Below are positions 28,227 through 41,227 of a stretch of 64,000 nt of DNA, in pieces. The stretch's first letter is position 1, and each line of letters opens with the position of its first letter. The position numbers were made by a program, and so were the translations under genes. The notes beneath the pieces were generated by a model, which saw only the letters and a list, made by a program, of their open reading frames with translations, was not told the DNA's origin and did no database searches. This stretch comes from Mesostigma viride. Taxonomy: Eukaryota > Streptophyta > Mesostigmatophyceae > Mesostigmatales > Mesostigmataceae. The stretch spans positions 4,894,739 to 4,958,738 of the forward strand of contig RPFO01000165.1 of NCBI GenBank assembly GCA_009746045.1, read 5' to 3'.

Positions 28227-28771
28227 GTCGTGGACGTGTGGAATACCTGCACAAGGTTGACAGTGGGATCTACAGAGCAGGAAACTAGCTCCATATCCTC
28301 CAACCACTTGTCTAGCTCTTCCTGTCCCACAGAAGGCTTGAGAGGCTTCTGGCCATTCATCACAGCCACAGCACTCATGTGAGGTCTAGTCCCAGGCAAA
28401 GCACGAGGGTCACTGCCAATGACAGCAGCTTCTACTGATGCTAATGGCGCAGGAACACTAGCTGCAGGTGGAGTGACACCAACATCAGGCACACATGGTC
28501 TCTTACCCGGGCCTTGACGCTCAGCATCCTCCTGGCCCTCCCCCGTCAGCACCACGCCGTCGGTTGGCCATTCCGCACGCTCCTCCCCTTGTGCCACCTC
28601 CTTCCTCTTCCGGATGGATGCCCTCCTGCCATTGGCGCCCTCTGCCGTTGGCATTGGCTGTCCCTCTGGCACGACGCTGGCTGGGCCTCCCGTATCCGCC
28701 CTTGCCTCTCCACCGCCATCACCCGCCCCCGCCCCGCTCCCGCTGCCGCTCCCGCGCGTGTTACGAAGCAT
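28227..28771 (-). pseudogene. gag: Copia A2 gag, N-terminal part
   Basis: Starts at ATG 28769-28771 with a Gly/Ser/Ala-rich head. It then has a basic patch (RRASIRKRKE) and QEELDKWLEDMELVSCSVDP, NLVQVFHTST, running into the DIRS junction at 28225. LEDMELVSC corresponds to LEDMNLYTD in the A1 gag, so this is the same capsid region. Joining to 22724 restores the helical domain; the insertion inactivates this gag. Confidence 0.8.
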
Positions 28772-28825
28772 TATAAAATACTACAGACAACACACGCAGA
28801 TATGGCTGCTGGAACCTACTCAGGC

Positions 28826-29963
28826 TCACGCACTTACTCCAGACGAGGCCGCCTCCTGGCTTGCACTCGCCTGCCCCTCCTCACGGTCTGGACGCTCCTC
28901 AACACCCTCAGCAACCGGTGCGGTTGCTGCTGCTGCGACAATCTGGAGGTCTGGGTTAAACTCTCCCAGCACGCAGGTCACAGGTCGCCCGTCTTCCTTG
29001 CGTTCGACTGGGTGTTGTGTCTCACCTGGGTTGCGATGCCAAGCAAGATCGCGTACCCACCGCTTACCGCCGCCGACAAGCTCGTTTTGCTCGCCTCGGC
29101 CGTAACGATCGTACTCGTGAGTCACCTCACGAGGGACGTGCAGATCAGCTCGATCTCTGCCTCTCCTCGTAGGTCTCTGTAGTGCCGTCGCCTTCGTTTA
29201 TCTGCTGGGCCGAGCGCTTGACGGAGCCCTCTGGCTTGTCTGTCCACTCAAAATGGACGTCCTCAGGCGTCTTCTCGACACCCGTGACAATCTCCACCTC
29301 CGGACCCCACGCAGCATTGGTTTCCGGCCTCGGTGTATCAAGCCTGGAGTACACTCCGAAAGGCTGCGTGGTAATAAAGAACCTGTCTGCGTACCCTCTC
29401 GACTCTTGCAAAAGGATGGCAACAAGATTCTCAATGGTCTGAGCAAATACCTCCGCCGTGCTCCAAGGATTCACCGCCTCGCGAGCTCGGGCGTTCCGGA
29501 TTATGTCGGCGTCTGGTACCCCCTCTCCTAGCACTGCTGTCGCCACCCAGTGGTTGAACAGTCTGGTGCTGCCGAGCGCTGTCGCCACCATCTGGCTAAG
29601 CGCCTCCCTGGCTAGGTCGAGACCGGCTAGCGTGATATGGGCGCCTTGGTAGGCGACCTCCACACGATTAGCAGTTTCAGCTAGCGCGTCACGAATGCGC
29701 ACCAACTCCTCCACCGCCACTCGCCCTGTCTCACCCGGAGAAATCACGACGCGAGCCCTCTGTATAATCGGGTCCGCCGCCGCTGGCCTGCTGCCTCCCC
29801 CACTCACCGCCACCCACCCCTCTTCTGCCAAGTGCCTCGCTACGTAGGCCGCTTGCACGAATGTTGGAGCGTTTGCTTGGTTACGGTAGGGGAAAAACGC
29901 TTGCGCGTCTCTCTGCTCGTTCGCCTCACCAGCACCGTGGCTGCTTGACGATGAACCAGACAT
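28826..29963 (-). CDS. Extra ORF upstream of gag in copia A2
   Basis: The ATG at 29961-29963 lies 26 bp inside the 5' LTR border, and the first frame runs to 29145. It has a Ser/His-rich head, then ARVVISPGETGRVAVEELVR, a helical stretch with NRVEVAYQGAHITLAGLDLA and LGSTRLFNHWVATAVLGEGV, then a charged tail. A second open stretch (29125-28826, with HEYDRYGRGEQNELVGGGKR) may be its continuation after a frameshift. It has the same position and similar size as the ORF at 7617-8558. No known domain is recognised. Conservation of an extra ORF in two diverged copies suggests a real accessory gene of this copia lineage. Confidence 0.55.
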
Positions 29964-29988
29964 GAAAGCGCTTGGAAGCAATAGTACG

Positions 29989-30642
29989 ATTTGCGCAGCA
30001 ACTCGTCAGCAGAGCTTGTGAGCTCCTGGTCCTTGCCGGCTGGAATGACCCTAGGCTGCTGGCTAGCAACGTTTATCCTCACACCAGGCCTACGACCCTC
30101 GATAGGCTCGCCACTCGTCGTGACGACCAAGGTTCGTGTGTGAAGACGCTCGTTGCCTCGTTGAGCCTCGAGCTATATGCAACCTCGTTCCATCCTTGTT
30201 CCTCGGTCATGAGCAACGCTGGGCAACGCTACATTGCCAGAGCCTCGTATCGCTGCCCTGCATCCTCGTTGCAGGCAGCATACAGGAATCTCTGGCTATC
30301 CTGTGTCTAGGACAGCACAGGACCTGCCACAGTCCTGCATGGACTTACATCCTTGCAGACCTGCTGGCTGGCTACTGGCTTCTACTAGCCACAGGACCGT
30401 TGAGCCCTCAGTACACTGTGTCCCAGTCACGTGAGAGTTCAGGCTAAGCCTGTGCAGGCACGGCCTGCCACGTGTCCTGTCCACTATGCCCTGAGAGTGC
30501 ACCGCCCTCGCCCACCGGTCGGCAGTACTTCGGGACCTGATATCTTTCTAGTCCCTTGTCTGTTCTAGGCGGTTGACACGGCGTTGGAAAGGTCTCCTCA
30601 ACCTGCATCCATCTAGCACATTGGTGCCCCAATATGCTAACT
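29989..30642 (-). repeat. 5' LTR of copia A2
   Basis: Near-identical direct repeat of 16744-17395 (about nine differences by eye, including two single-base indels). It is followed on the plus strand by TTACC (30643-30647), matching 16739-16743. Confidence 0.9.
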
Positions 30643-30647
30643 TTACC

Positions 30648-31027
30648 GGCGCCGACTCCTGTCTGGGGGTCAGCAATGTTTTCTGATGAGCTGTTGTGGG
30701 TGATCTGTGGGGCTTCGCCTAAGGTCCTGAAGGTTGTACATACTTCTCAAGTTCTTCACTGAACACCTATGGGCTGCCACGTACAGTTGGCCAACCTCTT
30801 GTACATGGGTAACACAACGAGCCTCCCAGGAAGGGATAGGGACTCATTGTAATTTGTTTGTGCTCCTGAACCAGTATGGGTGCTATGTACATACAAATAG
30901 GAATCCAAGCTGGCTGTCATGCCCAGAGGGTTGTGACTTGTAGTCAGGGAGGATGTCCAGTACCCATTGTGTGTGTTTGTATGTAGACTTGTGTGAGCTG
31001 CTACAGCTCAAGAAAAGAAAGGATTGG
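30648..31027 (+). other. 3' UTR of copia A1, right of nested insertion
   Basis: Continues the UTR cut at 16738. It resembles 487-830 of the left-edge element (GTGGGTNATCTGTGGGG-like and CTCATTGTAATTTG blocks). It ends in a purine tract, AAGAAAAGAAAGGATTGG, right before the LTR. Confidence 0.65.
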
Positions 31028-31732
31028 ATCTAACGCCGCATTGGCGTGTTCCTGATTCGGCATATCTCTACGATTCCAGCGGCACCGGAACGAGTTCATT
31101 CCGACAAGTATCAAGAAAGTTATTGCGTTCTGACTTCCCGGTCGATCGCGCGCGAGCGTGAGCCGGCTGTTCTTCTAAGTCGTGCGTACATATGTGCCGA
31201 CGGCATATGGGGTCGACAGTAATTCCTGGGCTGACAGGATTTAGGTGCTGAACCTACGACGGTATTGGATTAATACGTCGTACGCAGGAAATAGGAACCT
31301 TCACCTGTGGTCTGTTGGTACCGCAGGCTTATAGTCCTGGACTATTGGGTGCAGACGCAATAATCACTGTGTGGACTGTACTCTGTGGTCACTGTGCCTG
31401 TATGGCAGACCTACTGTATAGGATCTGGACGCTGTACAGGTTATTAATACTGTACCGGGGTGTTAATACTGAGCAGGCCTACGAGGCTGCTCAGGCCTAG
31501 CAAAGCACAGTGAACAAGTATATAAAGAATAGGCCAGTGCCAACTGGTCACACATATCTTGCGAGCCCGCCTCACGTGTGTTGCCTTGACTTGGCAAACT
31601 CGTGTCTAAGCCTCAAGTGTCTGAGTGCTGTAACATTATCCAATTTTAACAAAGCTTCGTTCCAACCACATTCACACAATTGCTGCATTGCAACCATATC
31701 CTTATATACATTGCGTTTTAAAAACGTTAACT
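31028..31732 (+). repeat. 3' LTR of copia A1
   Basis: Direct repeat of 6798-7508, followed by TTTGC (31733-31737), the second copy of the target duplication. Its first bases (ATCTAACGCC) have drifted from the AGTTAATGCC of the 5' copy. Confidence 0.85.
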
Positions 31733-31737
31733 TTTGC

Positions 31738-32718
31738 GGCCCGCGCCCCGTTGCTGGTAGCGGCCCCGGCACTCTGCCGGCCATGCCCCGCCGACGCCCC
31801 GGCCCGCTCTACCGCCAGGACCCCAAGGTCTTGGCCGCCCGGCACCGCCTCAAGCGTAACCGGGACCCGCTGCTGAAACCGGTGCTCAAGCGTAACCGGG
31901 GCCCGATGCTGAAACCGCGGTGCTCAAGGCTGCCCTTGTGGAGGCCTACATATGCACATGCTCAGGACGCAGAGGCGGCCCAGTGCATCGCGGATGCCAA
32001 GGCCTGCCAAGCTCGCAACGAGGGCAAGGACATGTGGTACCACCTCGACCGGCTCGGCGGCCGGCGGCAGCGCACCCCGGTGGAGCACCCTCAGAGGTGG
32101 AGCAGGGGACGGCGCGGCGCTGGTCGAGCAGGGGACGGCGCGGCGCCGGTCAGCCTTGAGCGGCTTGACCGCTGGGAAGCCCACAATGTTTCCTTGACAG
32201 GTGGGGCTCGCACCCCCCCCCGCCGCTTCACCCCAAGACGGCCGCCCGTCTCGGTGTTGCCGGACCCCCCCCGCCGCCTGCCCCACCCTCATCGGCCGCG
32301 GACTACCAAGTCCCCGCCTTGAAGGAGGGCTTCCTTGCCACCAACGACGTCGTCTGGACACCCCTTCACTTTGGAGGAATTGGACGGCGCCCTTGCTCGC
32401 CTGCGGTACCGCCGGTACGACGCGGCGGTCGGTGCCGGCCACCTTTCGGCTGAGCTGCAGAAGACCTCCGACTTGGCGGTGAGGGAGGCTGCTTCTGCTA
32501 GCGTTATGCAATCGTGTTCTGCTCTCTGATGAGCCTCCGCCTGCTGAGAGGCAGACGGCCATCCGAGTCATGCTGTACAAGAAGGGCTCTGCTGCTAGAC
32601 CCGGTAACTATCGGGGTGTCTGCCTCCAGAGCGCCGCGCTGATGGTCTTCATGCGCATGATGCTGCACAGGCTCCGCGCCGCGGTGGACCCGCACCTGGG
32701 TGAGTCTCGGATGGGTTT
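31738..32718 (+). pseudogene. LINE reverse transcriptase, N-terminal part
   Basis: Non-LTR RT signature read in successive frames. There is a linker, CIADAKACQARNEGKDMWYH, then FTLEELDGALARLRYRRYDA with AVGAGHLSAELQK (RT block 0/1), and after a shift YKKGSAARPGNYRGVCLQSA (block 2, NYRG) and HRLRAAVDPHLGESRMG. At 32718 it is cut by the 12.4-kb element and continues at 45082 as FRRGRNTVMAVFVARQL. Several frame breaks make it a pseudogene. Clade is uncertain; the C-terminal GHLAR block downstream fits CR1/L2/RTE-like elements. Confidence 0.85.
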
Positions 32719-32747
32719 GGGTGGTTTTACCGGATTAGGATACATTT
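32719..32747 (+). repeat. Left TIR of 12.4-kb element
   Basis: Its inner part GGATACATTT recurs at 32757-32766 as a direct subterminal copy, after TTTTGTCTA. Confidence 0.9.
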
Positions 32748-32820
32748 TTTTGTCTAGGATACATTTGATGCACTGTGCAGTTTTCAGATGTGTTTGAGGG
32801 GGTTGATTGCGCCTAACATG

Positions 32821-33419
32821 CACTTTATTGAAGAAGCAATGAGTTTCCCAAGATATACATTATATAAACTAAGACAATTGACCCATGAACGCAATGAGAC
32901 AACATCAATGAGACAACATATGCCAATTGAAGGCTGCCCGCAACTTTATTCCAAGCTCATTATTATATGATTCCAAGACCATAATTCTTCCAAGACCGTA
33001 CATCTTCAAGATATAGCACTACAGACACCCACGCGGCTTCCGCGGTCATCATGCTCCTCCTCCAAGACAACTCAACCTTACAGGACGTTGGGCCATCATA
33101 CGTCCGGAATAATTGTCTCACTTATTACATAACCAAACTTTTTGAGGGATCGCCATGGTTGCATGGTTTCAACACATGCGCCCTGCACTCATGTGCATCA
33201 AAGGTGTTGCGTAGTGCCAACTCAGCGTCAAAGAACTGATTCAATAATATTTCCCGTATGGCCATGAAGGCCCACATGAGTTAAACATGGCCGAGAGTGA
33301 TTGCATCATCCTTCTTGGCGACATCGGTCTTGACAACGTCGATGGGGAAGACGGCAGCACCTGCATGTGAACAAAAGAATCCATGAATTGTGGCATCCAA
33401 AGGCAACAACATATTAGCA
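32821..33419. other. Non-coding left arm of 12.4-kb element
   Basis: No gene seen. Positions 33022-33125 hold a block (CACCCACGCGGCTTCCGCGG, later AATTGTCTCACTTA) that recurs in both arms of the inverted repeat at 48955-49940, so it is a dispersed repeat. Confidence 0.5.
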
Positions 33420-33776
33420 TCCCATTGAACACGCAGCCACGCTGACCCGGCCATCCAGCCGCCCACGCAGCCACAGAGCCAGCCAGCCACGCAGTGACGC
33501 ACCCACCCAGCCACACATCCACGCATCCACGCACCCGGCACCCCCCCACTCACCCAGCCAGCCACGCAGCCACGCAGCCACGCAGCCACGCAGCCACGCA
33601 GCAGCGCAGCCACGCAGCCACGCAGCAGCGCAGCCACGCAGCCACACAGCCACGCACCCTCCTTTCCAGCCAAGCAGCCACGCAGTCACACAGTCAACCC
33701 CCCCACCCCCCCCCCCCACCCCCCACCCCCCCCACCCCCCCCCCCCACCCCCACCCCACCCACTCAACACTACACG
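33420..33776. repeat. Simple repeats: CACGCAGC units and poly-C
   Basis: Imperfect repeats of AGCCACGCAGCCACGCAGC and related units (33430-33690), then C-rich tracts (33697-33765). Both strands lack stops in some frames, giving false ORFs. Confidence 0.85.
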
Positions 33777-33779
33777 AAT

Positions 33780-36273
<2,494 letters not shown>

Positions 36274-36429
36274 AGTTCCCGTGGCTAGTGCCCATCATTC
36301 TTTCCACCTTGAGCGGGGCGAAGTCACGAATTCAAGCGCCAAGTGCATTTGAATCAAGCGGGAACTGGGTGACACTGCTTGAAGACGTGCAGCTTCAAGG
36401 CATGCAAATGATGCAATGTATCAAAGATA

Positions 36430-36835
36430 CGATACGCAAAGTTCAGGTGTTCAGGTGAAGACGTGAAGACGTGAAGACGTGGTGAAGACAGGTGAAGACG
36501 TGGTGAAGACGTGAAGACGTGAAGACGTGAAGACGTGAAGACGTGAAGACACGATACGGCAAGTTCAGGTGAAGTCACGAAGACGTGAAGACACGATACG
36601 GCACGTTCAGGTGAAGACGTGAAGACGTGAAGACGTGAAGACGTGAAGACGTGAAGACGTGGTGGAGACCGGTGAAGACGCGGTGAAGACGTGAAGACGT
36701 GAAGACGTGCATGCAAGGTATATCAAAGATACGATACGCCGCAAGTTCAGGTGAAGTCGTGAAGACGTGAAGACGTGAAGACGTGACGTGAAGACGTGAA
36801 GACCAGGACTGTCACGTGAAGACTGGGAGTCACGT
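36430..36835. repeat. 8-bp tandem repeat GTGAAGAC
   Basis: Long runs of GTGAAGAC (with GGTGAAGAC and GGTGGAGACC variants), interspersed three times with ACGATACGNCAAGTTCAGGT-like spacers (near 36427, 36550 and 36735). It is a satellite-like array; no gene. Confidence 0.9.
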
Positions 36836-36903
36836 GAAGACAAGTTGCAGCACTCGGCCGCAGCAGTCGCACGCAGGTAGAAACGAGTATTGCTGCTTGA
36901 ATC

Positions 36904-37323
36904 TGTCAAGACCCCATCGAATGTAAAACAGGTTTTTCGTAAAGAAATCCGATTTGTGGGCGGGATTTACATATTGCTTCTGTCCAAGCACTACCGGATG
37001 TAAAACAGTATACTTCTTGAAGAAATCAGTTGGGGCTTTCAGTTGGGCGTCACATTTGACCGGTGGGCGGAGTTTCCTGCTTCTGTGAAGGCGCCATCGA
37101 ATGTAGATCAGTAGATTTTCTAAGGAAATCTGAGTTGTGGGCGGGGCCTTTATTGCTTGTGTCCATCCACCACCGGATGAAGAACAGTAGACTTATATTG
37201 AAGAAATCAGTTTGGGGCTTTGTTGGGCGCCACATTTGAGCGGTGGGCGGGGTTTCTTGCTTCTGTCCAAGCACCACCGGGTGTAGTACAGTGGATTTCC
37301 TATTAACATGGATGAAGAATGGG
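36904..37323. repeat. Four diverged direct repeats of about 120 bp
   Basis: Units share CCATCGAATGTA or CACCGGATGTA, AACAGNANNNTTCNTNAAGA, AATCNGNTTTG and GGGCGGGGTTT / GGGCGGGATTT (for example near 36912, 36990, 37090, 37170 and 37265). The array lies immediately upstream of the next gene and may be its promoter region. Confidence 0.6.
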
Positions 37324-40300
37324 ATGCATGTGCCAGACCTGGTGGATTCGGATGCGAGTTCTGAAGCTATAGTTGGGGCGTGGATTCTGACGGCTCTGAC
37401 GACGACCTGCTTCTCACGGAAATGGGGCCCGGCACGTCTTCCTCTCGAGCGAAGCGCAGTGGGAAGAAAGATGGCGCCCGGCTTCTCGCCTCCAAATTGC
37501 AGTCCGTTAACAAGGACATCGCCAAGGCCAGGAGTTGCGGTCCGACTTGTGGGGAGCATTGCCTCGAGAAGGTGGGCACCTTCCTTACCGATACTAGGTC
37601 GTGGACTGCCTTTCGAGAGTTCCTGTACAACCAAACGGACAAGCAGCGCATGGCCTCCCTTTGCGACGTGATCCGGTCGGCCGGCGTGGGCAACATCGAG
37701 GTAGAATCCCCTGCCGACGGTGGCCGTTACAAGAAGTACATCATTACCGGCCCTTTACACGTGGACGTGGTGATTGCGGGGTGCATGTACACCGTCACCG
37801 GTTGTGCATCTGCCATCCGGAAGATGGCCAGCGTTACCCGGGCGACTTGGAACAATCTGGTGGCGTCGGTCGTGTCGGCAAAGGAGCATTTCCTGACCGT
37901 GCATCCCAACGACCTAGCGACTTTCGGTGTTGGTCTGGAGCACGCACCAACTGAGCGTGATGCTCGGGGGCGTTCGGAGGTTGGCGAACACGCAGCAATG
38001 TGGATGCACGAGTTGGTGCAGCAGATCGCAGACCATGACCCGACTCATGCTGGCGTTGTCTTCATGGACGTCATGTCCATCAAGGAGATGCACGCCATGT
38101 ACGTTGAAGACGTGGTGGCAGAAGCAGGGGAAGGGGCCAAGGTGCTAGGCTACAACGCATTCTACCGCATCTGGCGCGCACCTACTGCAAAGGCGACTGC
38201 CGGCGGCGGCGCAGCCGGCACGCAGCGGGGCGGGGCAGTCGGCGGGCAGCGGGGCGGCGCAGCCGGTACGCGGCGGGGCGGGGCAGTCGGCGGGCGATGG
38301 GGCGGGGCAGTCGGCGCGCGGCGGGCCAGTGGCGCAGCCGGCACGCGGCGGGGCGGGGCAGTCGACGGGCGGCGGGGCGGGGCAGCCGGTGCGCGGCGGG
38401 GCGGCGCCGTCGGCGGGCGGCGAGGAGGTGGCAGCGGCGGGGCGGGGCTGTCGACGGGCGGCGGGGCGGGGCAGCTGGTGCGCGGCGGGGCGGCGCCGTC
38501 GGCCGGCGGCGAGGAGGTGGCAGCGGCGGGGCGGGGCTGTCGACGGGCGGCGGGGCGGGGCAGTCGACGGGCGCGGCGGGGCAGGGCCGTCGGCGCGCGG
38601 GGGCCAGCGGCGCTGCCGGCGCGCGTGGGCGGCGGGCCGGCGCAGCTGGCATGCGGCGGGGCGGGGCTGTCGACGGGCGGCGGGGCAGGGCCGTCGGCGC
38701 GCGGGGGGCCAGCGGCGCTGCCGGTGCGCGCGGGCGGCGGGCCGGCGCAGCTGGCATGCGGCGGGGCGGGGCTGTCGACGGGCGGCGGGGCGGGGCAGTG
38801 GACGGGCGCGGCGGGGCAGGGCCGTCGGCGCGCGGGGGCCAGCGGCGCTGCCGGCGCGCGTGGGCGGCGGGCCGGCGCAGCTGGCATGCGGCGGGGCGGG
38901 GCTGTCGACGGGCGGCGGGGCGGGGCAGTCGACGGGCGGCGGGGCAGGGCCGTCGGCGCGCGGGGGCCAGCGGCGCTGCCGGCGCGCGCGGGCGGCGGGC
39001 CGGCGCACCTGGCATGCGGTGGGTCGGGGCAGTGGACGGGCGGCGGGGCGGGGCAGTCGACGGGCGGCGGGGCAGGGCCGTCGGCGCGCGGCGGGCCAGC
39101 GGCGCTGCCGGCGCGCGTGGGCGGCGGGCTGGCGCAGCTGGCCTGCGGCGGGGCGGGGCAGTGGACGGGCGGCGGGGCGGGGCAGCCGGTGCGCGGCGGA
39201 GCGGCGCCGTCGGCCGGCGGCGAGGTGGCGCAGCCAGCGCGCAGCGAGGTGGCAGCGGCGGCGCAGCCGGCATGTGGCGGGGTGGGGCTGTCGACGGGCG
39301 GCGGGGCGGGGCAGTGGACGGGCGCGGCGGGGCAGGGCCGTCGGCGCGCGGGGGCCAGCGGCGCTGCCGGCGCGCGTGGGCGGCGGGCCGGCGCAGCTGG
39401 CATGCGGCGGGGCGGGGCTGTCGACGGGCGGCGGGGCAGGGCCGTCGGCGCGCGGGGGGCCAGCGGCGCTGCCGGCGCGTGTGTGCGGCGGGCCGGCGCA
39501 GCTGGCATGCGGCGGGGCGGGGCTGTCGACGGGCGGCGGGGCGGGGCAGCCGGCGCGCGGCGGGCCGGCGGCGCTGCCGGCGCGCGTGGGCGGCGGGCCG
39601 GCGCACCTGGCATGCGGCGGGGCGGGGCTGTCGACGGGCGGCGGGGCGGGGCAGTCGACGGGCGGCGGGGCAGGGCCGTCGGCGCGCGGGGGCCAGCGGC
39701 GCTGCCGGCGCGCGCGGGCGGCGGGCCGGCGCACCTGGCATGCGGTGGGTCGGGGCAGTGGACGGGCGGCGGGGCGGGGCAGTCGACGGGCGGCGGGGCA
39801 GGGCCGTCGGCGCGCGGGGGCCAGCAGCGCTGCCGGCGCGCGTGGGCGGCGGGCCGGCGCAGCTGGCATGCGGCGGGGCGGGGCAGTGGATGGGCGGCGG
39901 GGCGGGGCAGCCGGTGCGCGGCGGGGCGGCGCCATCGGCGGGCGGCGAGGTGGCGCAGCCAGCGCGCAGCGAGGTGGCAGCGGCGGCGCAGCCGGCATGC
40001 GGCGGGGCGGGGCTGTCGACGGGCGGCGGGGCAGGGCCGTCGGCGCGCGGGGGCCAGCGGCGCTGCCGGCGCGCATGGGCGGCGGGCCGGCGCAGCTGCA
40101 TGGCATGCGGCGGGGCGGGGCTGTTGACGGGCGGCGGGGCAGGGCCGTCGGCACGCGGGGGGCCAGCGGCGCTGCCGGCGCGCGTGGGCGGCGGGCCGGC
40201 GCAGCTGGCATGCGGCGGGGCGGGGCTGTCGACGGGCTACGGGGCGGGGCAGCCGACGCGCGGCGGGCCGGCGGCGCAGCCGGCGGGCGGCGGAGCGGCA

Positions 40301-40336
40301 CAGCCGGTGCCTGAAAAACGCGGTCGCTCAAAATGA
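37324..40336 (+). CDS. Transposon-like gene with C-terminal G/R-rich repeats
   Basis: The first ATG, 37324, reads MHVPDLVDSDASSEAIVG; a one-base shift near 37374-37380 joins VDSDGSDDDLLLTEMGPG. A Cys motif follows (CGPTCGEHCLEKV), then RSWTAFREFLYNQTDKQR, VTGCASAIRKMASVTRATWN, VHPNDLATFGVG, EHAAMWMHELVQQIADHDP and LGYNAFYRIWR (to about 38175). The order Cys pair, HPND, K-MH-Y, LGYN-F-W recalls N-terminal regions of large uncharacterised transposon proteins in algae and invertebrates; that is recall, not a search. From 38190 the frame enters repeats encoding GRRGGAVDGRRGG-type sequence, with no DDE core seen. Either the catalytic part was displaced by repeat expansion, or the gene is regulatory cargo. 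Confidence 0.5.
38190..40315. repeat. 2.1-kb extremely GC-rich tandem repeat array
   Basis: Irregular repeats built from GTCGACGGGCGGCGGGGC, GGGCCGTCGGCGCGCGGG and GGCCGGCGCAGCTGGCATGC modules, in higher-order units of roughly 100-260 bp. The G-rich plus strand has many GGCGGGG runs and may form G-quadruplexes. It lacks stops in several frames on both strands, so long overlapping ORFs here are artefacts apart from the one continuing from 37324. Confidence 0.9.
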
Positions 40337-40477
40337 AGGTGCACCACGCCGTCTTCTTCCAGGTACAGGGCAACACAGAGACCTGGATGTCCTACCGGAC
40401 CACGGAGTCCCAAAAGACGCCCGGCGTGGCAGCCCGCGGGGACTAGACAGGAAGGCGCGCCACGGTGCGGGAAGGCG

Positions 40478-41227
40478 ATGACACAGCCTTACAAGTTAGA
40501 TGCGGAGGGGCGGCCGCTGTTTGGCGTCCGACTTGTGGATCCAGACCGCATTCCGATGTTGCAGGACACCCCAGCCTTCGCACCATTGAACATGGAGTTT
40601 CTGGGGAAGGAGCTGGAGTCGATCAAAACAAGGGTCGAGAAGTTGCCCCATGGCATCTGGCAGTGGTACTTTCCGCCCGACAGCATCAAGCCAAACAAGG
40701 CCTTTTTCGCAAAAGTCCCACATGCCCCTGAGGAGGTGCCTGAGGAGTGGCGCCCTTTGCCGTGGCCATCTCGCGCGGCCATCTCCGCCCTGCGTGAGCA
40801 CGATGCAGCGCCTGAACCACCATCGACGCAAGAAGAGCACTTCATGGCGTTGGTCGACGCAGAGGCGGTGCGCGTCACCCCGCTGGTAGACCGAGTTCGT
40901 CATGATGGCCACACACAGCAGGAATGGGCGGCAGAAGACAGGGCCATGGCAGCCAAGGTCGCTTACTTGAAGTGCATGCAAGGCGTTGAGAAAGGCTCCG
41001 CTGTTCTATACCGGCACCCTTCAGCTGGTATTCTCTGCAACTCGAAGCTCACGTGGACTCCAGTCCTCTTTGGCATCATCAAGGAGGTGGTTGCGAAGGA
41101 GGATGGCGGCCAACCTTCTATTGAGCTCTTTGTATACCGCGCTAAGCATTTGCATGACACGTGGCACCCGTGGAACCAGACATTGCGCAATGGCCCCATC
41201 CGCCAACCACTGCGGCGCACACGGTGA
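40478..41227 (+). CDS. Unrecognised 249-residue protein in 12.4-kb element
   Basis: ATG at 40478 (MTQPYKLDAEGRPLFGVR). It is a soluble, mixed alpha/beta-looking protein with IWQWYFPPDSIKPNKAFFAK, many charged helices and a C-terminal HDTWHPWNQTLRNGPIRQ. No catalytic motif is recognised. It starts about 140 bp after the GC-rich gene ends (40336) on the same strand and overlaps the next ORF by 67 bp in another frame. Coding-like amino-acid composition and length argue it is real. It could be a downstream exon or cistron of the gene at 37324. Confidence 0.5.
   Translation: MTQPYKLDAEGRPLFGVRLVDPDRIPMLQDTPAFAPLNMEFLGKELESIKTRVEKLPHGIWQWYFPPDSIKPNKAFFAKVPHAPEEVPEEWRPLPWPSRAAISALREHDAAPEPPSTQEEHFMALVDAEAVRVTPLVDRVRHDGHTQQEWAAEDRAMAAKVAYLKCMQGVEKGSAVLYRHPSAGILCNSKLTWTPVLFGIIKEVVAKEDGGQPSIELFVYRAKHLHDTWHPWNQTLRNGPIRQPLRRTR

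Larger units (their letters stand above)
16744..30642 (-). mobile_element. Copia-like LTR retrotransposon A2 (minus strand)
   Basis: LTRs lie at 16744-17395 and 29989-30642, with target duplication TTACC at 16739-16743 and 30643-30647. On the minus strand the order is 5' LTR, extra ORF, gag, integrase, protease-like, RT, RNase H, long 3' UTR, 3' LTR. A DIRS-type element (22728-28225) is inserted in gag. The two LTRs differ at about nine positions by eye in 650, so this insertion is younger than the A1 element that hosts it. Pol is nearly intact. Confidence 0.9.
6798..31732 (+). mobile_element. Copia-like LTR retrotransposon A1, with nested insertions
   Basis: LTRs of about 710 bp (6798-7508 and 31028-31732) flank an internal region carrying an extra 5' ORF, gag, integrase, protease-like, RT and RNase H. 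A 5-bp target duplication TTTGC lies at 6793-6797 and 31733-31737, and the target is a LINE ORF. Two insertions expand it: a piggyBac-type element (about 12165-15110) and a minus-strand copia (16744-30642). Without them the element is about 8 kb. Multiple frameshifts (near 9130, 9690, 10795, 11187, 15240, 15500) suggest the copy is no longer autonomous. LTRs start AGTTA rather than the usual TG. Confidence 0.85.

Noticed and set aside
36430-36835. CRISPR-like or iteron array of GTGAAGAC
   Set aside because: A simple 8-bp satellite with no spacer structure and no replication gene next to it.
38145-40376. Long minus-strand and alternative plus-strand ORFs of 480-740 codons
   Set aside because: They are frames of the GC-rich repeat that lack stops by composition; only the frame continuing from the non-repetitive region at 37324 has independent support.
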